Both the position numbers and the translations under genes were made by a program. From an uncultured Faecalibacterium sp. (GTDB taxonomy: Bacteria > Bacillota > Clostridia > Oscillospirales > Ruminococcaceae): a DNA stretch of 64,000 nucleotides. This document shows, piece by piece, positions 40,001-48,615 of the stretch (its first letter is position 1; each line of letters opens with the position of its first letter). The DNA is taken from positions 1 through 64,000 of the forward strand of contig CAKSYT010000006.1 in the NCBI GenBank assembly GCA_934524985.1. The letters are read 5' to 3'. The notes under the pieces are model-generated. The model saw only the letters and a program-made list of their open reading frames with translations, made no database searches and was not told where the DNA came from.

Positions 40001-40045
40001 AAATATAATTTTGAAAGCTCACACAGACAACCAGGAGGTCTAATT

Positions 40046-41365
40046 ATGGCTTCAAAGATCAATAAGGGAGAAATCCTCGCCAAGTTCTTCGATGACGGGG
40101 AATACACTGCGCTGTTTGCTGATGGTGCAGTGAGCGCTGCCTGCGGCTATGCTGCAGGTCAGCAGGCTTACGCTGTTTATCAGAACGGCGAGGCTGTCAC
40201 CGTAAAGGATGTTGAAAAGAACATCAAGGTTCTGGAAATGGCTGCACAGACCGGCTGCCCGGTGGTCACTTTCTATAACTCGGTAGGTGCAAAGCTGACC
40301 GAGGGTCTGGACGTGCTGACTGCCAGCGCAAAGCTGAATGCGCAGATCGCAAAGGTCTCCGGCGTTGTTCCGCAGGTGGCCGTTGTTCTGGGTGTCTGCG
40401 GCGGCACCAGCGCTCTGAGCGCTGCCAACGCAGACGTCTGCATCATGGCCGAGGGCGCAGAGCTGTTCTTCACCGCTCCGTTCACCTCCGCTGCTAAGGG
40501 CGATAAGGTCGCCGATGCAGGCAGCGCCGCTGCTGCCGCCAAGGCAGGTGTGGCTTCTATCGTGGCTGCCGATGCCGCAGAGGCTGCTGAAAAGGCTGCT
40601 CACATCGTGGGTCTGCTGCCCGCCAACAACCTGACTGGTCCGGCGATCTTCGAGTTCGAGCAGCCCACAGCTGTTCTGGCTGCCGGTGCCGAGCCCGCAA
40701 AGGCCGCTGCCGCTGTGATCGATAAGGACAGCGCTGTGGAACTGTATGCAGGCTTTGGCAAGTCTGTCTACACCGCATTTGCAACCATCGGCGGTAACGC
40801 CGTGGGCGTTGTGGCAACCGGCAAGCAGCTGTGCCACAACTGCGTAGCCAAGGCTTCCCGTTTTGTGCGCCTGTGCGATGCCTTCAGCGTGCCTGTGGTC
40901 ACCATCGTGGACACCGAGGGCTTTGTGCCCAGCGTTACCGATGACGTGGCTGGCGGCATCCGCGAGGCTGCCCGTCTGGCCGCTACCTACGCCGATGCAA
41001 CCACCGCAAAGGTGGCAGTGCTGGCCGGCAAGGCTGTGGGCCCTGTGTACACCACTCTGGCTGCTGCCGATCTGCGCATCGCTGTGACCGGCTGCACCGT
41101 CAGCGCACTGGAGCCCAGCGCCGCTGTCAGCGTGCTGTACAAGGACGAGATCGATGCTTCCGACAACATCATTGCCGCCACCAAGGCAAAGGCTGCTGCC
41201 TACACCGCTGAGGTGTGTAGCGCTGCCAGCGCAGTGGCTGCCGGTGCTGCCGATATGAGCTGCGATGCCGCCAATGTGCGCGCCAGCGTTGTGGCTGCAC
41301 TGGAGCTGCTGAGCACCAAGCGCGCCGCCCGCCTGCCTAAGAAGCACGGCAATATGGCCCTGTAA
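40046..41365 (+). CDS. Diverged biotin-dependent carboxyltransferase subunit (12S/MmdA-like)
   Basis: A crotonase-fold carboxyltransferase that moves CO2 between biotin and an acyl-CoA or keto-acid. 439 residues, shorter than the ~510 of MmdA or the 12S subunit. The two half-domains are visible: NIKVLEMAAQTGCPVVTFYN, VSGVVPQVAVVLGVCGGTSAL in the first; NAVGVVATGKQL, RFVRLCDAFSVPVVTIVDTEGFVPS and KVAVLAGKAVGPVYTTL in the second. The usual DSGGARIQEG is replaced by NSVGAKLTEG, so the acyl-CoA site is altered. The protein is very alanine-rich. CAGGAGG lies 8 bases before ATG. It heads an operon with a biotin carrier and a 5S-like subunit. Exact substrate unknown. Confidence 0.8.
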   Translation: MASKINKGEILAKFFDDGEYTALFADGAVSAACGYAAGQQAYAVYQNGEAVTVKDVEKNIKVLEMAAQTGCPVVTFYNSVGAKLTEGLDVLTASAKLNAQIAKVSGVVPQVAVVLGVCGGTSALSAANADVCIMAEGAELFFTAPFTSAAKGDKVADAGSAAAAAKAGVASIVAADAAEAAEKAAHIVGLLPANNLTGPAIFEFEQPTAVLAAGAEPAKAAAAVIDKDSAVELYAGFGKSVYTAFATIGGNAVGVVATGKQLCHNCVAKASRFVRLCDAFSVPVVTIVDTEGFVPSVTDDVAGGIREAARLAATYADATTAKVAVLAGKAVGPVYTTLAAADLRIAVTGCTVSALEPSAAVSVLYKDEIDASDNIIAATKAKAAAYTAEVCSAASAVAAGAADMSCDAANVRASVVAALELLSTKRAARLPKKHGNMAL

Positions 41366-41416
41366 GCGTCCGAATGTAAGTTAATTGAGTTCGATTTTGA
41401 ATTGGAGGATCCTTCC

Positions 41417-41797
41417 ATGAAGTACTACAATATTACTGTCAATGGTGTTGCTTACAGCGTTTCCGTTGAGGAAACCGCCGCAGGCGCTGCTCCCGTTGCT
41501 GCTGCTCCTGTTGCAGCACCCGCCGCACCCAAGGCTGCTCCCGCTCCCGCAGCTGCTCCCAAGGCAGCCGCCGGTGCAGCCGGTGCTGTTACCGTCAAGG
41601 CTCCCATGCCCGGCAACATTCTGGATGTCAAGGTCGCTGCCGGTGCTTCTGTCAAGGCCGGTGATGTGCTGGTCATCCTCGAGGCCATGAAGATGGAGAA
41701 CGAGATCGTTGCTCCGCAGGATGGCACCGTGGCTTCCATCAACGTGAACAAGGGCGATACCGTCAACTCCGGTGACGTTCTGGTTTCCATGAACTAA
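41417..41797 (+). CDS. Biotin carrier protein (1.3S/BCCP-like)
   Basis: A 126-residue biotinyl carrier. An N-terminal strand (MKYYNITVNGVAYSVSVEE) is followed by a proline/alanine-rich flexible linker (residues ~25-58) and a biotinyl domain: VKAPMPGNILDVKV and the biotinylated lysine in EAMKMENEIVAP, then GDTVNSGDVLV. TTGGAGGATCC sets the start at 41417. It sits between the two carboxyltransferase genes and presumably carries CO2 between them. The layout resembles the 1.3S subunit of transcarboxylase or the gamma/biotin subunit of sodium-pumping decarboxylases. Confidence 0.93.
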   Translation: MKYYNITVNGVAYSVSVEETAAGAAPVAAAPVAAPAAPKAAPAPAAAPKAAAGAAGAVTVKAPMPGNILDVKVAAGASVKAGDVLVILEAMKMENEIVAPQDGTVASINVNKGDTVNSGDVLVSMN

Positions 41798-41813
41798 GGA
41801 AGAGGTGACAACC

Positions 41814-43217
41814 ATGGCAAAAAAGCCGATCAAGGTGACCGAGGTCGTCCTGCGTGATGCGCACCAGTCTTTGCTGGCTACCCGTATGACCATGGACGAA
41901 ATGCGCCCCATTCTGCCCGAAATGGACAAGATCAACTACTTCTCTGTGGAGTGCTGGGGCGGCGCTACGTTCGACAGCTGCATCCGCTTCCTGGACGAGG
42001 ACCCTTGGGAGCGTCTGCGCATCCTGCGCAAGGAGCTGCCGCACCAGAAGCTGCAGATGCTGTTCCGCGGCCAGAATATGCTGGGCTACCGTCCTTACGC
42101 AGATGACGCTGTGGAGTACTTTGTACAGAAGTCCGTTGCCAACGGCATCGACGTCATCCGCATCTTCGACGCTCTGAACGACCCCCGCAACCTGCAGACT
42201 GCCATCAAGTCTGCAAATAAGGAGGGCGCTCATGTGCAGGGCTGCATCAGCTACACCCTGAGCCCCGTGCACAACAATGAGTACTTTGCATCCTACGCCA
42301 AGACTTTGGAGGAGATGGGCGCAAACTCCATCTGCATCAAGGATATGGCCGGTCTGCTCACCCCCTATACCTGCTATGATCTGGTCAAGAAGCTGAAGGA
42401 GACTGTCAGCATCCCTGTGGATATCCACAGCCACTACACCGCAGGTCTGGCTTCCATGTCCATCCTCAAGGGCATCGAGGCAGGTGCTGATATCATCGAT
42501 ACTGCCATGAGCCCCCTGAGCCTTGGCACCAGCCACATGCCCACTGAGAGTCTGGTCGCTGCCCTGCAGGGCACCGACTACGACACCGGTCTGGACCTGA
42601 AGCAGCTGAACGTGGTGCGCGCTTACTTTGCAAAGCTGCGCGAGAAGTACATCGCCAACGGTCAGATCAGCCCCAAGAGCCTGGGCGTGGATGCCAACAC
42701 TCTGCTGTATCAGGTGCCGGGCGGCATGTTCTCCAACATGCTCAAGCAGCTGAAGGATGCTGGCAAAGAAGATAAGCTGGACGAAGTGCTGGCCGAGATC
42801 CCCCGCGTCCGTGAGGATGCAGGCTATCCGCCGCTGGTCACCCCCACCAGCCAGATCGTTGGCACGCAGGCTGTGTTCAACGTTATCATGGGCGAGCGCT
42901 ACAAGATGGTCACCAAGGAGTTCAAGGGTCTGGTCCATGGCGACTACGGCAAGACTCCCGCTCCCATCAAGCCCGAGTTCACCAAGAAGATCCTTGGTGA
43001 CGAGCAGCCCATTACCTGCCGCTTTGCCGACACGCTGGCTCCCGAAATGGACAAGCTGAAGGCCGAAGCTGCCAAGTGGGCAACGCAGGAAGAGGACGTG
43101 CTGACCTACGCAATGTTCCCGCAGGTCGCACCCAAGTTCTTCGATAAGCGCAATGCCAAAAAGCAGGGCGTGGACGGCGATCATGTAGACTACACCAACC
43201 AGTCTCATCCTGTCTGA
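41814..43217 (+). CDS. Pyruvate/oxaloacetate carboxyltransferase (5S/OadA/PycB-like)
   Basis: A TIM-barrel carboxyltransferase that moves CO2 between biotin and pyruvate. 467 residues with VVLRDAHQSLLATRM (metal Asp), ECWGGATFD, LFRGQNMLGYRPY, the active-site lysine in SICIKDMAGLL, the metal pair in DIHSHYTAGLAS, and the PYC C-terminal domain (YQVPGGMFSNM, PLVTPTSQIVGTQAV). There is no built-in biotin domain, so it must use the carrier encoded just upstream. GAGGTGACAACC precedes ATG at 41814. No membrane beta subunit (OadB/MmdB) is in the window, which argues against a complete sodium pump at this locus. Confidence 0.93.
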   Translation: MAKKPIKVTEVVLRDAHQSLLATRMTMDEMRPILPEMDKINYFSVECWGGATFDSCIRFLDEDPWERLRILRKELPHQKLQMLFRGQNMLGYRPYADDAVEYFVQKSVANGIDVIRIFDALNDPRNLQTAIKSANKEGAHVQGCISYTLSPVHNNEYFASYAKTLEEMGANSICIKDMAGLLTPYTCYDLVKKLKETVSIPVDIHSHYTAGLASMSILKGIEAGADIIDTAMSPLSLGTSHMPTESLVAALQGTDYDTGLDLKQLNVVRAYFAKLREKYIANGQISPKSLGVDANTLLYQVPGGMFSNMLKQLKDAGKEDKLDEVLAEIPRVREDAGYPPLVTPTSQIVGTQAVFNVIMGERYKMVTKEFKGLVHGDYGKTPAPIKPEFTKKILGDEQPITCRFADTLAPEMDKLKAEAAKWATQEEDVLTYAMFPQVAPKFFDKRNAKKQGVDGDHVDYTNQSHPV

Positions 43218-43235
43218 TCAATAAGTTCCTTTCAA

Positions 43236-43272
43236 GGCTGCTGCACAAAATGCTGTGCAGCAGTCTTTTTTG
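43236..43272 (+). terminator. Terminator of the carboxyltransferase operon
   Basis: CTGCTGCACA (43238-43247) / TGTGCAGCAG (43254-43263) with a 6-base loop, followed by TCTTTTTTG. Confidence 0.92.
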
Positions 43273-43336
43273 TACAGCCGGCAAAGGTGCAGGGCGTACT
43301 CTTTCGGGTAATACCGGAAAAACTTCTGCTTACACA

Positions 43337-43365
43337 TTGACTTGCCGCCCAATACCTTTTATAAT
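43337..43365 (+). promoter_or_regulatory. Strong promoter of the solo HTH gene
   Basis: TTGACT (43337-43342), 17-base spacer, consensus TATAAT (43360-43365), 48 bases before the ATG. Confidence 0.85.
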
Positions 43366-43413
43366 GATTGGTATAGCCTATAAAATACAACAAATGATGT
43401 GGAGGAAAATGCT

Positions 43414-43755
43414 ATGCGAAGCATCCCGGAGCAGCGCATTGCTGAGTTTCAGGAGCAGGACTATCAACTGTATTTTGGCATTTCGAAGCTGGAATTTGAC
43501 CGGATGCTCAAGGCTCTGCATGAGGCTTACCGTCAGGAGCACAAGCGCAAGACCCGCTTTACCAAGATCTCTATGATGGATAAACTCATCCTGACCTTGA
43601 TCTATCGCTACGAGTACCGCACAATGGAAAGCATTGCCAAGGAGTACGAGGTCTCTCTGGATACCATTGCTGACAACATCCATTGGGTAGAGCGCACGCT
43701 GCTTAACGCAGATATTCTGCAAACCAGCGTGACCTGCGTTTATAAGACGAACTGA
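43414..43755 (+). CDS. Solo transposase-type helix-turn-helix protein (HTH_Tnp_4-like)
   Basis: 113 residues that resemble only the N-terminal DNA-binding part of IS5-type transposases: YFGISKLEFDRMLKALHEAYRQEHKRKTRF, then KLILTLIYRYEYRTMESIAKEYEVS and TIADNIHWVERTL (in pieces: LEFDRMLKAL, DKLILTLIYR, YEVSLDTIAD). No DDE catalytic part follows; the frame ends and a clean terminator comes right after. GGAGG lies 8 bases before ATG, and the gene has its own consensus promoter. It may be a domesticated regulator or a frozen fragment of an insertion sequence. No terminal inverted repeats were noticed. Confidence 0.7.
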   Translation: MRSIPEQRIAEFQEQDYQLYFGISKLEFDRMLKALHEAYRQEHKRKTRFTKISMMDKLILTLIYRYEYRTMESIAKEYEVSLDTIADNIHWVERTLLNADILQTSVTCVYKTN

Positions 43756-43757
43756 TG

Positions 43758-43795
43758 TTATAACCCTGCGTGAAAACGCGGGGTTATAATTTTTT
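43758..43795 (+). terminator. Terminator of the solo HTH gene
   Basis: TTATAACCCTGCGT / ACGCGGGGTTATAA (14 bp with one G-T pair, GAAA loop) followed by TTTTTT, starting 3 bases after the stop. Confidence 0.93.
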
Positions 43796-43909
43796 CAGGG
43801 AAAAGCTGCTAAAAGGTGGTAACTGCCGCAGTCATGTTATTTTAACTGCGGACGGATGTGCGGCAGTAAAAACGGAAATCGTGTTTTTTGCGCGGATGCA
43901 GTCTGCACC

Positions 43910-43938
43910 TTGAATTTTTCAGAAAAGAATAGTAAAAT
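43910..43938 (+). promoter_or_regulatory. Promoter of the yicC operon
   Basis: TTGAAT (43910-43915), 17-base spacer, TAAAAT (43933-43938), about 95 bases before yicC. Upstream, CCGCAGT / ACTGCGG can form a hairpin (about 43830-43856). Confidence 0.6.
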
Positions 43939-44031
43939 GATGCTATATGTATCGTAACATGGGCTTGTGTGCCCAAAGCGGATACCTATACAGAAAAACC
44001 GAAGTTAAACCGCAAAAGAATAGGAGCTAGT

Positions 44032-44910
44032 ATGATCTTAAGCATGACCGGTTTCGGCAGGGGGACTGCCGTGCTCAATGGCCGCGAGATCACTGTGGAG
44101 CTGCGCAGCGTGAACTCCCGCTATTTCGAGTATTCCTCCCGCATCCCGCGCACCTGCAGTTCTCTGGACAGCCGCCTAAAAAAACAGCTCAACCAGCGGA
44201 TCTCCCGCGGCAAGGTAGAGCTTAGCATGACCGTGCAGAACGTAGACGCGGCAGATACCGTGGTCGCCGTCAATATGGAGCTTGCCCGCAGCTATCAGCA
44301 GGCCATGCGGGACTTGTCCGAGCAGTTGGGGGTCAAAAATGATGTGTCCACCGCCGTTCTGACCCGCTTCCCAGATGTGCTGACCACCCGCCACGCCGAT
44401 GTGGACGAGGAGCAGCTGTGGCAGGATGTGTCTGCCGTCACCGCACAGGCACTGGATCGCTTTGTGGAGATGCGCGCCGCCGAGGGTGCCAAGATGAAGG
44501 CAGACGTGGAAAGCCGCCTTGTGTTTCTGGAAGAGTGTGTCGGCAAGGTGGAAGCTTTGAGCGCAGGCCGTGTGGAAAACTACACCAACCGCCTGTACGA
44601 GAAACTCAAGGTCATCCTGCAGGATCGGGACATTGATGATGCCCGTGTGCTGACCGAGGCCGCCATCTTTGGCGATAAGACCGCCGTGGATGAGGAGACC
44701 GTCCGGCTGCGCAGCCACATCGCACAGTACCGCGATATCCTGCAGCTGGACGAGCCCGTGGGCCGCAAGCTGGATTTCCTGACGCAGGAGCTGAACCGCG
44801 AGACCAACACCATCGGTTCCAAGTGTCAGGATCTGGATATCACCCGCATCGTGGTGGATATGAAAGCGGAGATCGAAAAGATCCGTGAGCAGATCCAGAA
44901 TCTGGAATAA
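44032..44910 (+). CDS. yicC: YicC-family endoribonuclease
   Basis: A 292-residue soluble protein of the YicC/YloC family, hexameric RNases that cleave small RNAs in the cytoplasm. The start MILSMTGFGRG is the family hallmark, with VELRSVNSRYFE, and the C-terminal DUF1732-type LDFLTQELNRETNTIGSK and IVVDMKAEIEKIREQIQNLE (MKAEIEKIREQIQNLE). GGAGCTAGT precedes ATG. In Bacillus this gene (yloC) leads remA-gmk-rpoZ-coaBC-priA-def-fmt-rsmB-rlmN-prpC-prkC-rsgA; here the same line-up follows, lacking rpoZ and coaBC. Confidence 0.95.
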   Translation: MILSMTGFGRGTAVLNGREITVELRSVNSRYFEYSSRIPRTCSSLDSRLKKQLNQRISRGKVELSMTVQNVDAADTVVAVNMELARSYQQAMRDLSEQLGVKNDVSTAVLTRFPDVLTTRHADVDEEQLWQDVSAVTAQALDRFVEMRAAEGAKMKADVESRLVFLEECVGKVEALSAGRVENYTNRLYEKLKVILQDRDIDDARVLTEAAIFGDKTAVDEETVRLRSHIAQYRDILQLDEPVGRKLDFLTQELNRETNTIGSKCQDLDITRIVVDMKAEIEKIREQIQNLE

Positions 44911-44928
44911 TATGTTGTGGAGGAGCCT

Positions 44929-45207
44929 ATGAAACTCATCAACATCGGCTTTGGCAATATGGTCAGTGCAGGGCGCGTGGTGGCAGTCGTCAGCCCGGAC
45001 TCTGCACCGGTCAAGCGTCTGGTGAAGGAAGCGCGCGAGCGCGGGATGCTGATCGATGCCTCTTACGGCCGCAGCACCCGGGCTGTGCTCATCATGGACT
45101 CCGATCATGTCGTGCTGTCCGCCCTTCAGCCCGAAACGGTGGCAAGCCGTGCCGCCGGGCAGGAGGGCAGAGCATCAATGGAGGAAGAAGCATCTCATGG
45201 CGAATGA
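44929..45207 (+). CDS. remA: RemA-family regulator (DUF370)
   Basis: A small DNA-binding protein that in Bacillus activates biofilm-matrix and osmoprotection genes. 92 residues with [29 protein letters not shown] (in part: [20 protein letters not shown]) and [20 protein letters not shown]. The C-terminal tail past residue 78 is variable. TGGAGGAGCC lies before ATG. Its 3' end overlaps the start of gmk by 11 bases, so they are translated together. Target genes here are unknown. Confidence 0.94.
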   Translation: MKLINIGFGNMVSAGRVVAVVSPDSAPVKRLVKEARERGMLIDASYGRSTRAVLIMDSDHVVLSALQPETVASRAAGQEGRASMEEEASHGE

Positions 45208-45769
45208 TAAATTTCTGTTTGTAGTTTCCGGCGCAGCCGGTACCGGCAAGGACAGCGTGGTCAAGGCGCTGCGCGAGGCACACCCCGAGATCGAAAAGAC
45301 CGTCTCTGCCACCACCCGCACCCCGCGCCCCGGCGAGCAGGAGGGCGTGGATTACTACTACCGCACCCGTGAACAGTTCCAGCAGCTGCTGGAAAACGAT
45401 CAGGTGGTGGAGCACAACTTCTATAACGGCAATTACTACGGCACCCTGAAGTCTGAGGTGGAAAAGCGGCTGGAAGCCGGCAAGGTGGTCGTGCTGGTCA
45501 TCGATGTGCACGGCGCTGCCAATATCCGCCGGATGTTCCCGGGTGCTACCACCGTGTTCCTGCTGCCGCCCTCTGTGGAGGAGCTGGAGCACCGTCTGCG
45601 CGGTCGCGGCACCGAGACCGAGGAAAGCATTCAGGAGCGTCTCGCTACCGCCCGGCAGGAGTTGGCCGAGCAGGATAAGTTTACTGTAAAGCTGGTCAAT
45701 AATCAGATCGAACCCTGCGCCGCAGAGCTGTATCAGGTCATCTGTCAGCGCGCCGGGCTGCAGGGCTAA
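45197..45769 (+). CDS. gmk: Guanylate kinase
   Basis: Phosphorylates GMP to GDP. 190 residues. The P loop reads [12 protein letters not shown], followed by [19 protein letters not shown] (GMP binding), GNYYGT and the LID region with [26 protein letters not shown] precedes ATG at 45197. It overlaps remA and sits upstream of priA in the conserved operon. Confidence 0.95.
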   Translation: MANDKFLFVVSGAAGTGKDSVVKALREAHPEIEKTVSATTRTPRPGEQEGVDYYYRTREQFQQLLENDQVVEHNFYNGNYYGTLKSEVEKRLEAGKVVVLVIDVHGAANIRRMFPGATTVFLLPPSVEELEHRLRGRGTETEESIQERLATARQELAEQDKFTVKLVNNQIEPCAAELYQVICQRAGLQG

Positions 45770-45797
45770 AAAATCAAGCGTTGAAGGAGTTGGACGA

Positions 45798-48059
45798 ATG
45801 CCCAAGACGGTAGGCGTTGCCGTCAGCAATGCGACCTTCCATTTTGATAAGCTGTATACCTACGCTGTTCTGCCGGAGCACCAGAATGCGGTGCGTCTGG
45901 GCAGCATGGTGCTGGTGCCCTTTGGCAAGGGCAGCCGCGCCCGCATGGGCGTGGTGCTGGCCTGCGATGCCGAACCGGAGCACTCCAAGCTGAAATATCT
46001 GTTCGACGTGGCTCCGGCCTCGGCCTGCCTGACCCCGGAGCTGCTGCGGCTGGTGCATTTTTTAAAGGAGCGTACCTTCTGCACCTACTATGAGGCCGTC
46101 AAGGCGGTCATTCCGTATGGGGCGCAGTATAAGCCCGCCGTGGCGTCAGACGGCGTGACCCCGGTGCTGCAAAAGCAGCTTACCCGCCACACCGAAAACG
46201 CCTATAAGCTGGTAGGCACGCTGCCGCAAAAGCCAAAGCCGACGGCAAAACAGCTGGCGGCGGTGGCGCTGCTGAGCGGCGGCCCTCGCACTCTGAACGA
46301 GTTGGAGGATAAGGGCATCAGCCGCGCGGTGCTGGACAACCTGTGCACCAAGGGCGTGCTGGAATGCAGCAAGGTGAATAAGTCCATCGACCTGTACGCC
46401 TCCATTCCGCTGCGCAACGACCCTATCACTCTCACCGAACAGCAGCAGGCTGCTTACGACACCCTGCTGCCCAAGTTAGAAGATGCCGCACCTCATTCCG
46501 CGCTGCTGTACGGCGTGACCGGCAGCGGTAAGACGCTGGTGTTTTTAAAGCTGATTTCCCGCTGTCTGGAGCTTGGCCGCAAGGCGCTGGTGCTGGTGCC
46601 GGAGATCAGCCTGACCCCGCAGATGATCCTGCGGTTAAAAGGGCAGTTCGGCCGCCGGGTGGCAGTGCAGCACTCCGCGCTCAACCACACCGAGCGTCTG
46701 CTGCAATGGCAGATGATCCAGGATGGCGGTGCAGATATCGTGGTGGGCACCCGCAGCGCAGTGTTTTCGCCGCTGGAAAATATCGGCCTTATCATCATTG
46801 ACGAAGAGCAGGAACACACCTACCGGTCGGAATCCGCACCGCGCTACTCTGCCCACGAGATCGCCCGCCAGCGTGCCGCCGAAAACGGTGCACTGCTGCT
46901 TCTGGCCAGCGCTACCCCCAGCACCGAAAGCTTTTACGCTGCGCAGAACGGCCGCACCCAGCTGGTGCGCCTGACCAAGCGCTACGGCGGCAACCCGCTG
47001 CCCAGCGTGCAGATCGTGGATATGCGGGCAGAACTGGCTGCGGGCAATCCCCGCGAGATCAGCCTTGCGCTGGAAGATGCCATCCGCCGCAATCTGGAGG
47101 CGGAAAAGCAGACCATCCTTCTACTCAACCGCCGGGGCTACCAGACCATTGCCCAGTGCGAGGACTGTCGCGAGGTGCTCAAGTGCCCCAAGTGCAGCGT
47201 GCCCATGGTGTACCACAAATCAGCGCATAAGGTGCTGTGCCACTACTGCGGCTCCCAACAGGAGCCGCCGCCCACCCTTTGCCCGGTCTGCGGCGGTAAA
47301 TTGCAATACCGGGGCTTCGGCACCCAGAAGGCCGAGGAGGAGCTGGCAAAGCTTTTCCCGGAGGCGCGGGTGCTGCGTATGGATCAGGACTCCACTGCCG
47401 CCAAGGACGCCCACGAAAAGCTGCTTGCCAAATTTGCGGCGCATGAATACGACATCATGGTGGGCACTCAGATGGTGGCGAAGGGGCTGGACTTCGAGGA
47501 TGTGACTCTTGTGGGCGTTCTGGGCATTGATTCGCTGCTGTTCGCGCAGGGTTTCCGTGCATACGAGAACGTATTCAGCCTGATCACACAGGTGGTGGGA
47601 CGCAGCGGCCGTGCAAAGGAGCCCGGCTTTGCTATCATCCAGACCACCGACCCGGACAACCCGGTGCTCACTCTTGCCGCCGCGCAGGATTACGATGCTT
47701 TCTACGAGCAGGAGATCGCCTACCGCAGGCTGGGCTTGTACCCGCCCTTCTGCGGGCTGTGCGTCATCGGCTTTGCCGGTGCAAAGGAGAACGAGGTGGC
47801 GCGCGCCGCTGCCCGCTTCTCGGTGCTTTTAGGGCAGCAGGCGGCCAAGCAGCCGGATCTGCCCCTGCGCATTCTGGGTCCTACGCCCGGCAGCATTGAA
47901 AAAATCAACGACACCTACCGCTATAAGCTTACTGTCAAGTGCCGCAACGACCGCCGCTTCCGCGACCTTGTGCGTGCTGCACTGGCACTGTATGAAAAAG
48001 AAAAACTGCCGTCCAAGGCATCGGTCGTGGTAGACCTGCACTCGGACGGAGACATCTGA
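45798..48059 (+). CDS. priA: Primosomal protein N' (replication restart helicase)
   Basis: Restarts collapsed replication forks. 753 residues: 3'-end-binding domain (VGVAVSNATFHFDKLYTYAV), helicase core with GVTGSGKTLVFL, IIDEEQEHTYRSE (DEEQ-type box), TGRNAR-like segments, and a zinc-binding stretch with eight cysteines (CEDC, CPKC, CHYC, CPVC) before VGTQMVAKGLDFEDV and QVVGRSGRA. AAGGAGTTGGACGA lies before ATG. It is slightly shorter than many homologs but complete. Confidence 0.96.
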   Translation: MPKTVGVAVSNATFHFDKLYTYAVLPEHQNAVRLGSMVLVPFGKGSRARMGVVLACDAEPEHSKLKYLFDVAPASACLTPELLRLVHFLKERTFCTYYEAVKAVIPYGAQYKPAVASDGVTPVLQKQLTRHTENAYKLVGTLPQKPKPTAKQLAAVALLSGGPRTLNELEDKGISRAVLDNLCTKGVLECSKVNKSIDLYASIPLRNDPITLTEQQQAAYDTLLPKLEDAAPHSALLYGVTGSGKTLVFLKLISRCLELGRKALVLVPEISLTPQMILRLKGQFGRRVAVQHSALNHTERLLQWQMIQDGGADIVVGTRSAVFSPLENIGLIIIDEEQEHTYRSESAPRYSAHEIARQRAAENGALLLLASATPSTESFYAAQNGRTQLVRLTKRYGGNPLPSVQIVDMRAELAAGNPREISLALEDAIRRNLEAEKQTILLLNRRGYQTIAQCEDCREVLKCPKCSVPMVYHKSAHKVLCHYCGSQQEPPPTLCPVCGGKLQYRGFGTQKAEEELAKLFPEARVLRMDQDSTAAKDAHEKLLAKFAAHEYDIMVGTQMVAKGLDFEDVTLVGVLGIDSLLFAQGFRAYENVFSLITQVVGRSGRAKEPGFAIIQTTDPDNPVLTLAAAQDYDAFYEQEIAYRRLGLYPPFCGLCVIGFAGAKENEVARAAARFSVLLGQQAAKQPDLPLRILGPTPGSIEKINDTYRYKLTVKCRNDRRFRDLVRAALALYEKEKLPSKASVVVDLHSDGDI

Positions 48060-48078
48060 TAAAACTGGAGGTACCATT

Positions 48079-48615
48079 ATGGCTATCCGTAATATTGTTA
48101 AAGAAGGCGACCCCATCCTGAACAAGGTCTGCCGCCCTGTGACCAATTTTGATGACCGTCTGGCCACCCTGCTGGACGATATGCGCGAGACCATGATCGC
48201 CGCCGATGGCGTGGGTCTGGCCGGCCCGCAGGTGGGCATGATGCGCCGCCTGTTCGTGGTGTGGGACACCACCGATGCCCCGGAGGAGATCCCCGAGGAC
48301 TACGAGTACAAGTTCATTGATTTCGTCAACCCCGAGATCCTCGCCGTTTCTGAGGAAGAGGAGACCGCCTACGAGGGCTGCCTGTCCTTCCCGGGTCACA
48401 ACGGCGCTGTGACCCGCCCGGTTGCCGTCAAGGTGCGCGCACAGGACCGCAACGGCGAATGGTTCGAGCTGGAAGCCGACGGTCTGCTGGGCCGCTGCAT
48501 CCAGCACGAGAACGACCATCTGGACGGCATCACCATCATGGAGTCCAGCGAGTACTTCTATGAGGATACCGAGGAAGGCAAAAAGGCTGCCCGCGAAGCG
48601 AAAGGAAACAACTGA
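48079..48615 (+). CDS. def: Peptide deformylase
   Basis: Removes the formyl group from nascent proteins. 178 residues with motif 1 GVGLAGPQVG, motif 2 EGCLSFPG (metal Cys) and motif 3 QHENDHLDG (HExxH-type zinc/iron site). The start follows TGGAGGTACC. The TGA overlaps the fmt ATG by one base, pairing deformylation with formylation as in most bacteria. Confidence 0.97.
   Translation: MAIRNIVKEGDPILNKVCRPVTNFDDRLATLLDDMRETMIAADGVGLAGPQVGMMRRLFVVWDTTDAPEEIPEDYEYKFIDFVNPEILAVSEEEETAYEGCLSFPGHNGAVTRPVAVKVRAQDRNGEWFELEADGLLGRCIQHENDHLDGITIMESSEYFYEDTEEGKKAAREAKGNN

Larger units (their letters stand above)
39663..40045 (+). other. A/T-rich intergenic region between divergent genes
   Basis: About 380 bases without a gene. 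It holds the divergent promoters (minus extended -10 near 39774-39782; plus promoter 39972-40000) and the GDPD mini-frame. No terminator, repeat or RNA signature was seen in the middle part. Confidence 0.6.

Noticed and set aside
43337..43795. Complete insertion sequence
   Set aside because: No DDE catalytic part, no terminal inverted repeats and no target-site duplication were seen.
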